DNA of 16,542 bases from Blastocladiella britannica (lineage: Eukaryota; Blastocladiomycota; Blastocladiomycetes; Blastocladiales; Blastocladiaceae): positions 1 through 16,542 of the forward strand of contig MU624943.1 of NCBI GenBank assembly GCA_025349905.2, read 5' to 3'. Positions 8,641 through 16,542 of this stretch are shown here, one piece after another. The position numbers and the translations under genes were made by a program. The notes beneath the pieces are model-generated. The model ran no database searches. It was not told the DNA's origin and saw nothing but the letters and a program-made list of their open reading frames with translations. Every line of letters begins with the position of its first letter. Position 1 is the first letter of the stretch.

Positions 8641-9209
8641 TCAATCGCTCAAATGCGAGTGAATAGTCTCAGACTGCAAGTACTCGTCCCATCCGATCCG
8701 GCCGCTGCAGAAAAGTTACGATGAGTGAATGAATAGAATTGAAGTTGTGAAAAAAAAAAAACCCCGTACTCGTTGTCAAGGTCGTCTTCACGCAAGATCT
8801 CGTCAATAGTTTCGTCCAGCTCGGCAATGGTAGTTGCCTCGTCGTACTCATAGTCCAGGAACGCGTGGCGCAGCTCGGTACCGTCCAAATGGCCGTCGGC
8901 GTCAAGGTCATACTGCGAGAAAAAGTAAAACTCGGCGTCAACGTCCGACACCTTCTCCCCCATTGCCTCGAGCTGCTGCTTATAGTGGCTGTGTATCCTT
9001 TTTATCAGTTCATATTTCCATATATCCCCAAGATAGAGAGAGTGGACGAACAGCTTGCCATTCTTGGTGAAAAAGTAGTTCGAGTGCTGTTGGCCGCCGG
9101 CCACGACACCGGCAAAGCCCGCCCTTCCTGGTCCACCGGCATGGGCCAGGAGCGCGCAGAGGATTACTACCACGAGGGCGAGGGTGAGGGTGATGATATT
9201 GTTGGCCAT
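8641..9209 (-). CDS. MCFD2-like secreted EF-hand protein
   Basis: Exons complement(8641-8704, 8770-9209) give 167 aa; a probable further intron at 8998-9051 would make it 149 aa. In animals MCFD2 binds the lectin LMAN1 in a calcium-dependent way and carries glycoproteins from ER to Golgi. An N-terminal signal peptide (hydrophobic ITLTLALVVVILCALLAHA) is followed by two EF-hands: DLDADGHLDGTE (complete loop) and DLDNDGRIGWDE. The second is formed only when the donor GTACGG at 8769 is spliced to the acceptor at 8705, which restores Asp and Gly at loop positions 5 and 6. The spacing and the motif DETIDEILREDD match MCFD2. The segment 8998-9051 is AT-rich, 54 nt and stop-free, with donor GTTCGT, a CTGAT branch-like site and an AG end. 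The start is 20 bp from the VPS10 start on the other strand. Other small EF-hand secretory proteins are possible. Confidence 0.8.
8998..9051 (-). other. Probable 54-nt in-frame intron of the MCFD2-like gene
   Basis: On the minus strand this segment begins GTTCGT and ends GATAAAAAG, with AACTGAT as a branch-like site. Its length equals the shortest other intron here (54 nt in DNMT2), and the GTTCG donor is used twice in VPS10. It is a multiple of three with no stop, so reading through adds 18 residues and keeps frame. Removal joins NGKL to IHSHYKQQL. Without transcripts either form is possible. Confidence 0.55.
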
Positions 9210-9229
9210 TTACGTGAGCTCTTCCGAAA
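9210..9229. promoter_or_regulatory. 20-bp gap between divergent MCFD2-like and VPS10 starts
   Basis: The two first ATGs (9209 on minus, 9230 on plus) are only 20 bp apart, so the 5' leaders must be extremely short, overlap the opposite gene, or one start lies further in. VPS10 has in-frame ATGs at 9245, 9269 and 9284 that still leave hydrophobic signal sequence. Promoter elements must lie partly within the opposing coding sequence. No core element is recognisable. Confidence 0.5.
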
Positions 9230-12200
9230 ATGAACCACAATCATATGAGGGCACCGCGACACTTGACAATGCTCCTCCTGGGCATGGCCCTGACACTGCT
9301 CTTGGCCAGCCCCTGCTATGCTGCAGACACCATCCCGGTCACACCGCTGATCCTCGACCAGTCCCCACGAACCGTCAACTTCTTCCGCAACTCGCCTGGC
9401 GCGCTTCTGCTGCAAAACACACGCTCGAGCGACCTTCTCCTGCGTTCGCCCGATCGCGGTAAATCTTGGTTTCCCGTTCCGGATGTGTCTTCGCTCGGTA
9501 CCGATGTTCTCGGCGTGTTCATCCACCCGTTCGCTCCCGACATTGTACGTTGCTACTTGATGCTGCGTTATTACGTGGCCAGCGCTCTGGTCGTCTTGGG
9601 TCCCCTTTTTTGCTCATACATCTGAAATAGGCCTACGTCCTCGGTACTGCCACCCACCATCTGCGGACCACCGATGCCGGCGCGACGTGGCACGCGATCA
9701 CCACCCCCGCGAAACCGCGCGAACAGGAACCCTTAGTGTTCCATGCCACCGAGCCCGCCCACGTCATCTTCCAAGGCCAGTCGTGCTCGCTCTTTGCGTG
9801 CGCGGACGACGTCTTTTACACCACCAATGGCTTTGATAGCGCATCGCGGCTGATTGCCGGTGCGCCGTCGTGTAGGTTTGCCCATGCGACGCCCGAGATC
9901 CAGCTGGCAGAGAGCAAGACCGTCTTTTGCGTGGTGCCCAGGGACGGCCGCCGCGCGCGCTCGCCGCTCGACTACCAGCTGATGCGATCGCAAGACTATT
10001 TCCAGTCGGATCGCACCGTCGTGGACTTTAATGGGCAGGTCCCTCCGTCCGCAGGGATCGTTGGGCTGTCGATCGTCAAGAAATTCTTTGCTGTTGCAGT
10101 TGTGCGTTCTAAATTTTTTGCTCTTTGACTTGTCTCGGCGTGGACTGACATGCTTACCCAAAATGAGTGCAGATGCCCGCAGAAAAGGGTGCAGACCTGG
10201 ACCTCTATGTCTCACTGGACACCACCAACTGGGCCATGGCCAAGTTCCCCCTTACCTCGTCCCTGCGCGAGAATGCCTACACGATCCTCGAGTCGGAAGC
10301 CTATTCGCTCACTATCGATGTCCTGACCACATCGTCCTCGGGTACCCTGTACCGGTCCAACTCGAATGTGCGCTTTTATTTTCCATTCTTTTCCATCGCA
10401 CAGACACTAAACACCGCATAATGAACAGGGCACCTACTTCCAAACATCACTCGAGCACACGCACCGCGAGGTGGCCGGCGTGGTCGACTTTGAGCGCACG
10501 GACTGGATGCCATTCATCATGATTGCAAACCAGGTGCGCGATCGCAGCATCGTCACCCGCATTTCGTGGGACGAGGGTGGTCACTGGGCGCCGCTATCCC
10601 CACCGAAAACGGACAAGAACGGCGCCGCCTGGCCGTGCGCTGGCAGTTCCACGAGCGCCGTCCACACCGAGGACTGCGCGCTCCACCTGCACTCGATCAC
10701 GTCCCGAACCGGGATTCTCGGGAAACTCTTTGCCGAAAAGTCGTCCCCGGGTGTCTTGACTGGCCTTGGCGTCGTGGGAGCTCGGCTTACCGAACTGGCC
10801 ACCTCCAGCATGTTTGTCTCCCGCGATGGTGGAGTCACCTGGGCGCATGTGGCCGATGGCGCGCAGCACTACCGCCAACTGGATTCCGGCGCGCTCCTGG
10901 TGCTGGTGTCCAACGAGCAGGTGGTCACGGCGCTCGACTACTCGAAAGATGGCGGCCAGTCGTGGGCAAAACTGCCTTTGCCGTACGGAATGCGCGTGCG
11001 GGCGTTCATGACCGACGCCGACTCGCTCTCCTCGTCTCTGTTGGTTCTGGGCACCATTCGCGATACGCCTGACGGTAAAGTGCGCAACAAGTTTGCGGTT
11101 GTTCACGTGGACTTTGGCGCTGCGTTTAACCGCCGGTGCTCGGACGCGGATATTGAGGATTGGAACCTGCGCGTGGATGGCGCGTGCGTTATGGGCAAGA
11201 CCACCAACTTCAAGCGCGTTCGCGCTGGTTCAAACTGCTTGGTTGGACGTGACTCGATTCCGGATCCCGTCACCAAGGCGTGCCTCTGCGAGGACGATGG
11301 TGCAATTTTTTTTTCTCCTATTTTAGCAGGCGTGGACTGACTGTGATTACGTAATGATTTAGATTTCGAGTGCGACCTCAACTATATATCAGATGGGAAA
11401 GGCGGATGCACTCTCGCTGAAGGCGCTCTGGATCCTCGCCTCCCAAAGGACTGCCGTGGCACGTACCAGGGTTCCAGTGGCTGGCGCAAAATTCCTGGAG
11501 TGCGTCGTTCCATTATTGCTATTCCTGTTAATGCCCATTCACACATGCGCAAAAAAAAAAAAAAAATTACAGAATGTCTGTAGTGGCGGAGTGGCCAAGG
11601 ACGTGCTCATCAGCAAGGAATGCGCCACCTCCGGCCAAGTCATTGTCACCCCAAACAATTTCCCGAGTAGTATTGTGCAAACAGTGGTCTTTGCCGACAA
11701 CAATATCGTCGTCCGCACCGAGTCGGGCGCCTCCTTCTCGTCCGAAGACGCTGGCCGCACCTGGAAGGATGGGCTGACGGGAGTGAGCGCCTTCTTGCAG
11801 CACGACCACGTCCCCAATCGCCTGTTTGCGGTCCTCCATTCCGACCAGCTGTACCTTTCGGTCGATGCGGGCAAGTCGTTCAACAAGGTCAACATTCCGG
11901 TTCCTCCCAACACACTCAACATCCCGCTGCTCGATTTCCACCCCGAGGAGCCCGACTGGCTCTTGTTTATTGGCGCGCGCGACTGTCCAACGGGTGCCAA
12001 GTGCCGCACCGAGGCCCATGCCAGCAAGGACAATGGAGCGACATGGACGCTGATCGACTCGTACACGGAAAAATGCCTGTTCTCGCGCGACACGGAGTTC
12101 AAGGCCGTCCCCAAGGACATGGTGTACTGCGCATCGTACGAGCACAAGCAAGGGACCATGTTGCGGCCCGGGTGGGCAGAGAGCAACCCGCTCAACCTCG

Positions 12201-15200
12201 CCTCGTTTGCATCGTTTTCAAGCAACTCGCGGACCGTCCTCATCAAGAACATGATCAACTACTTTGTGGACCACGGACACTTGCTTGCGGCCGAAATGGA
12301 CGCTTCCTCGGTCCAAGTCAAGGTGTCATCGGATGGAAGCACGTTTGCGCCCATCCAGTTCCCTGAAGGGATGCTGCTCGACAAGCGCGCGTTTACAGTG
12401 CTGTCGTCGTCGCCGTCGCGCGTGTTTTTGGACGTCGTGTCCTCGGCGCTGCCGGGCCGTGAACTTGGCGCGCTCTTTGCGTCCACGTCGGATGGCCTGC
12501 GGTACGGACTTTCGCTCAACAACACCAACCGCGGTGGACCCGTAGGGTCGGTGGTGGACTACTCTCGCCCACGCGGCACGCGCGCCGTGGGCATTGCCAA
12601 TGTGGTGCTGAATCCGGACCCGGTGCGCGCTGGCCACACGGCGCGCAAGCTGGTGCAGTCGCGCATCACCTTCAACGACGGCGGATCGTGGCGGCGCATT
12701 GCATCCACCGAGTGCGATGACGCGTGCTTTGTGCAGCTGCACAATGCCGCGTCGGGGGGCGACACTGGAACACCCATTGCGTCGGCGGCGAGTGCGGGCG
12801 GCATTGCGATCGCGCTTGGCAACTCGGGCAACGACGAGACGTACCTGGGGCCCATTGAGGAGGCGGCCACGTTCGTGTCGACGACGGGCGGTCAGACATG
12901 GGCTCGCGCGGCCGACAAGCCGCACAAGGGCGCCATTCTCGACCGCGGCGGGATCTTGGTCCTGGTGCCGCTCACCGGTAGCGTTTCCGAGATCCAGTGG
13001 TCGTGGGATTTCGGCCGTACTTGGGCGCGCCTGCGCCTGGCAACCACGCTTGCCACCGTCGACGACGTGGTGTTCCATCCCGACGGCACTGAGGCCGTGG
13101 TGTATATCTACGGGCGCGCACAGGATGTGAGTGGGTCGGCGATTCTCGCGGTTGATTTCTCGCAATTCGCGCGGCCGTGCGCTGCTTCGGATGTCGAGAC
13201 CTGGACGCTCTCGGGCGCAAACGGCGACATGTGCCTGCTAGGCGAGAAGGTGCGTCACCCTCGCCGCAAAGCCGACGTCAAGTGTCTGATGGGAAAGCTA
13301 GAAGTGCACGACCAGCTCTCCGAGTGCGAGTGCGACACGATTGATTTCGAGTGGTTCGGCTGGTCTTCTCGTTAGCATTATACGATTGACTCACGCTCTT
13401 GATCTGGACAACAGCGACATCGGGTTTACGCGGAACCAAGTCGGGTTCTGTGTGCTGGATGGACCCGACAAGGACAAGCCGGCGAATTGCGCGGACGGCA
13501 CCGAGTATCAGTCGCACTCTGGGTACCGCAAGATCACGGCGAGCAAGTGCAAGGGCGGCTTGAGTCTCGAAGACAAGGTCACGCGCGTATGTGGTCGTGA
13601 AAACGAGCCGGGAATGGGTACCATATACCACAAGCAGGTATGTCGCCTTAACTCTCTTATTTTAGACGAGTTCACTGATGGCAATTTATGAAACAGTTTG
13701 TCCTCGAGTCGCCGGTCGTGTCGCACGTTTACACGCAAGCCAACACGGTGGTGCTGCTGGATCAAGCTGGGCATCTTCACTTTAGCCCGGACGAGGGTAA
13801 ATCGTGGTCCGTGTTGCACAGCAGCGTCTTGGGCATCATTGGTCACCCAGTGGAGCCGACTGTTTACGCGCTGCAATCGACCGAATTGTTGCGCAGCTCG
13901 GACGGCGGCAAGTCCTTCTCTGCTACCAAGCTCCCGGCTCAAATCGTCATGAACGTGATGCCCCTGGCCGTTCACCCCGAGGAACCGCAGTGGCTGCTCA
14001 TGACTGGCAGCGCCTGCCTGGGGTCGGCCACATGCAACATTTCGACATTCTGGACCCGCGACGGCGGTGTCAACTGGCATTTGGCCTACACTGGCGTCCG
14101 GTCGTGCCGCTGGGCTCGCACAAAGTCCTTTACTCTGGTTTCACGGTCGGGTATTATTTGTGCGACGGGTTCTACTATCATTGTGCGTTCCTATTTTATT
14201 TTCGTGATATACATCTTCTGACGAACCTCTTTTCATACAGTACTCGGAGGATTTCTTTATGAACGACAAGACGGTGGTGATTGACAAGGCGACCGATATG
14301 ACGATCGAGGGCCAGTACTTTGTTGGCGTCGCGATTGCTAACGGCAAGGCCGCCCTCCGAGTCTCGCGCGACCTCGACACTGTTTCGGACACACACTTCC
14401 CTGCGAACGTGGACGCCGCCACCGAAGGATTCACAACGCTGCCGAGCCACGACGGGTCGCTTTTGGTCAACCTGGGCCTGTCGGCTGGGTCGGGCCAGGA
14501 AATTGGCCGCCTCTTCAAGAGCAACTTCGAGGGGACACACTTTTCGCTCGTGTCAGAGAGCACCAACCAGAATGACCGCGGGTTTGTCGACATTGAGGTG
14601 CTTCAAGGGATGCCGGGCATTTCGGTGCTCAACACTGTTGCCAATGCGGGCGAAGTCATGTCGCGCGGTGCCAAGAAACAAGTCAGGACCGTCATGACCT
14701 ACGACGACGGCGCCACATGGAGCGCGCTGCCAGCGCCACGCGTCGACGCCCGCGGCCAGCCGTACCCGTGCGCGCAGCCCGGCGGCGGCGACGCGGCCAA
14801 GTGCTCGCTGCAGCTGCACTCGTACACAGAGCGGCGCGACCCGCAGAACGTCTTTGACACCGTCTCAGCCCCGGGCCTGTTTGTGGCCGCCGGCAATGTC
14901 GGCGACGCGCTGACGGCGTACACGGACGCCAACGTGTACCTGACGCGCGATGCTGGCCGGAACTGGAACGAGATCATTAAAGGTGCGCATCAGTACGAGT
15001 TTGGCGACCATGGCGCGATCCTGGTGTTTTTCAACGACGAGGAGCCCGTCAGCGAAATCAAGTTCACGGTCGACGACGGGCACACTATGCGCACGCAGCA
15101 CATTGTCGCGGCACCGGACGCGCCCGATGCCACTGGCAGCGAGGTGCGGTTCACGGAGATCACGACCCGGCCTGACGGCACCGGGCAGCGGTTCATTATG

Positions 15201-15998
15201 TTTGGGAAGCGCCAGGTGGATCAGAAGCCGGTGCTGCACTTCCTCGACTTTTCGACCCTGCAGCAGCGCCAGTGCGTGCTCGATGAAAAGGACTCGGGCA
15301 AGAGCGATTTCGAGCCGTGGACACTCGAGGGCGACAAGTGCTTTTATGGCAAGCGGGTTCGTTGTGTTTTTACTTCTTTTTTTCGTATCATTGGGCAACT
15401 GACCGCGCCTTCAAGAAAACATAAGACCGTCTACTACCGACGCAAGCAAGGCCATGACTGCGCGATTCGGTCCAAGCTGGAACTGGTCAAACACACGGAC
15501 CTGTTCTGCGCATGCACGCGCCAGGACTACGAGTGCGATTTCGGGTACAGCTTGGGCAAGGACGGCACGTGCCAGCCCGACACCCAGATCGCGTGCAGCG
15601 CCAGCAGTCCCCGCACGGTGCCGTCGGGGTATCGCAAGCACCCACTGACCCAGTGCGTGGGCGGCGTGGACTTGCTGAAGCCCGTGGACTCGCCGTGTTT
15701 GAGCGGCGGTGGCATTTCGGGCGGCGCATGGGCGGCTATCTTTTTGGTGCCCATGGCGCTTGGCGGCGGGCTTTACGCGGCACGGCAGTACCACCAAACA
15801 GGCCGAATCCGGTTGCCGGACGTCACCACCGAGTGGCGGCGGGCCGACTACCAGATGCCTGGGTTTGTCCATGGCGCCGTCGACTGGGTGTCGGATATGA
15901 TGGACCGAGTGCGGTACCGCGTGCGGTACTCGCGACTCGGCGGGAACCGGTCGCAGTTCCAAGGGCAGAGCAGCACGTCGCTCTTGGACGAGAACTGA
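9230..15998 (+). CDS. VPS10: VPS10/sortilin-type sorting receptor with three VPS10 modules
   Basis: Ten exons: 9230-9544, 9631-10101, 10173-10367, 10429-11299, 11363-11499, 11573-13353, 13415-13637, 13697-14182, 14241-15356, 15426-15998 (about 2055 aa). VPS10 receptors carry soluble vacuolar hydrolases from the late Golgi to endosomes. A signal peptide ends near SPCYA. Three modules follow, each a ten-bladed propeller with Asp boxes (SPDRGKSW, SRDGGVTW, SEDAGRTW, SSDGGKSF, TRDGGVNW, TRDAGRNW) plus a Cys-rich sortilin-C part: about 40-690, 690-1320 and 1332-1960. The Cys-rich parts show CSDADIEDW...FECDLNY, ASDVETW...FECDIGF and FEPWTL...YECDFGYS. One membrane span lies at about 1965-1987. A 68-residue tail carries YSRL (Y2033), a YxxL-type sorting signal, and ends SLLDEN. 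Yeast Vps10 has two modules and animal sortilins one. The third module looks the most canonical. One signal peptide and one span argue for a single gene. Confidence 0.92.
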
Positions 15999-16069
15999 AT
16001 TGATAGCATCGTGTATATCCCCGAATGAAAAAAATAAGACGATCTATTCTACAAACTAACTCACACAGC
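15999..16069. other. Convergent 3' gap between VPS10 and ABCC genes
   Basis: These 71 bp of AT-rich sequence lie between two stop codons on opposite strands and must contain both polyadenylation regions. An AAAAAAATAAG run at about 16027-16037 is the only A-rich element resembling a plus-strand poly(A) signal. Nothing else is recognisable. Confidence 0.4.
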
Positions 16070-16542
16070 TCAAGCCGTTTGAGACCCCTTAACAAGCTGC
16101 GCGTACAGACTATCCTCCTTCGCCAGCAGCTCCGCGGGCGGCGCAAACTCAGCCACCCGGCCCTTATCCAGCACCAGAATCATGTCAGAGTCCTGGATGG
16201 TGTTGATCCGGTGGGCAATGGTCAGGATCGTGCAGTCGGCAAACTCCTGGCGGATCGTGCGCTGCACGATCGCGTCGGTCTCGGCGTCGGTCGACGACGT
16301 GGCCTCGTCGAAAATCACGATCTTGCGCTTGCGCAGAATCGCCGCCGCCAGCGTCAGCAGCTGTTTCTGGCCCGCACTGAAGTTGGCCCCACCGTTGGTC
16401 ACCTCGGCCTGCAACTTGCCGTCGAGACCGCCGACGTGGTCCTCCATGTTGGCGTGCGCGAGCGCGCGCCACACTGCCGCATCGTCAAATTGGTTGTGCG
16501 GGTCCAGCTGGTCGCGGATCGTGCCAGCAAAGAGCATCTTTT
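16070..16542 (-). CDS. ABCC-type ABC transporter, C-terminal end of last NBD (partial)
   Basis: The minus strand is open from the window edge to a TGA at 16070-16072, giving about 157 residues without an intron. It matches the second nucleotide-binding domain of ABCC (MRP/YCF1-like) transporters: LFAGTIRDQLDPH (Q-loop-following helix), signature FSAGQKQLL, Walker B KIVIFDEATSSTD, H-loop TIAHRINTI, and the final LDKGRVAEFAPPAELL typical of this class. ABCC proteins use ATP to export glutathione conjugates and other anions, often into fungal vacuoles; the actual substrate here cannot be told. The signature has Phe-Ser-Ala-Gly-Gln instead of the more usual Leu-Ser-Val-Gly-Gln, and the following ARA is AAA. 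Walker A and the membrane domains lie beyond the window. The gene converges on VPS10. Confidence 0.9.
   Translation of the reverse strand, partial: KMLFAGTIRDQLDPHNQFDDAAVWRALAHANMEDHVGGLDGKLQAEVTNGGANFSAGQKQLLTLAAAILRKRKIVIFDEATSSTDAETDAIVQRTIRQEFADCTILTIAHRINTIQDSDMILVLDKGRVAEFAPPAELLAKEDSLYAQLVKGSQTA

Noticed and set aside
8372..8662. Plus-strand open frame of 96 codons
   Set aside because: It covers SPFH introns and micro-exons, the AT-rich gap and the end of the MCFD2-like gene; it matches nothing I recognise.
8769..8770. MCFD2-like donor at GGGTTTT (keeping Tyr-Gly in the loop)
   Set aside because: It keeps frame but yields an EF-hand loop one residue too long; the GTACGG donor gives a canonical twelve-residue loop.
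12326..13165. Long minus-strand open frame (279 codons) opposite VPS10, and other long antisense frames
   Set aside because: It lies wholly inside the best-supported VPS10 exon, has a composition set by G+C-rich codons read backwards, and shows no family motif or splice structure.
11393..13375. Second VPS10 module as a separate gene starting at 11393
   Set aside because: The frame before 11573 crosses exon 5 in the wrong frame and an intron; there is no signal peptide, and the splice 11499/11573 gives a continuous Cys-rich module.
1..16542. tRNA or rRNA genes, insertion sequences, CRISPR arrays, bacterial operon signals
   Set aside because: I saw no tRNA B-box with matching stems, no terminal inverted repeats with a transposase, and no spaced direct repeats; the window is intron-rich eukaryotic DNA.

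Overview
The window is a densely packed piece of a eukaryotic nuclear genome, most likely fungal. It holds 54-86 nt spliceosomal introns with GTATGT/GTACGT/GTGCGT-type donors, G+C-rich exons, AT-rich introns and intergenic gaps of 10-181 bp. A two-EF-hand MCFD2-type protein, a stomatin-type SPFH protein, DNMT2 and a fungal-style VPS10 receptor together suggest an early-diverging (zoosporic or zygomycete-grade) fungus rather than a yeast or typical Dikaryon. That placement is inference. I see no prokaryotic signature, transposon, CRISPR array or RNA gene.

Layout, left to right. (1) 1-81 (+): last 26 codons of a TOR kinase (FATC tip). (2) 121-738 (+): ZIM17/HEP1-type zinc-finger escort of mitochondrial Hsp70, two exons. 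(3) 749-2438 (-): seven-exon DNMT2 tRNA cytosine-5 methyltransferase, ending 10 bp from ZIM17. (4) 2620-5285 (+): PUS7 pseudouridine synthase with an RGG tail, divergent from DNMT2 across 181 bp. (5) 5332-7104 (+): seven-exon SEC12/PREB, the ER exchange factor for Sar1. (6) 7201-8521 (-): eight-exon stomatin-like SPFH protein; its first two coding exons are only 15 and 37 nt. (7) 8641-9209 (-): secreted MCFD2-like EF-hand protein. (8) 9230-15998 (+): ten-exon VPS10/sortilin receptor of about 2055 aa with three VPS10 modules, one signal peptide and one membrane span. (9) 16070-16542 (-): C-terminal half of the last nucleotide-binding domain of an ABCC-type transporter, running off the window.

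Most genes are housekeeping. Two themes recur. DNMT2 and PUS7, both RNA-modifying enzymes, share one divergent promoter. SEC12 (COPII initiation), MCFD2-like (ER-to-Golgi cargo cofactor) and VPS10 (Golgi-to-vacuole sorting) lie close together, and the last two start only 20 bp apart. No stretch over 300 bases lacks a gene. All gene models were spliced by hand from reading frame, splice consensus and family motifs; no transcript data were available.

The most unusual observations are the triple-module VPS10 receptor, the RGG tail on PUS7, and the tight divergent gene pairs. I found no clearly new biological system.
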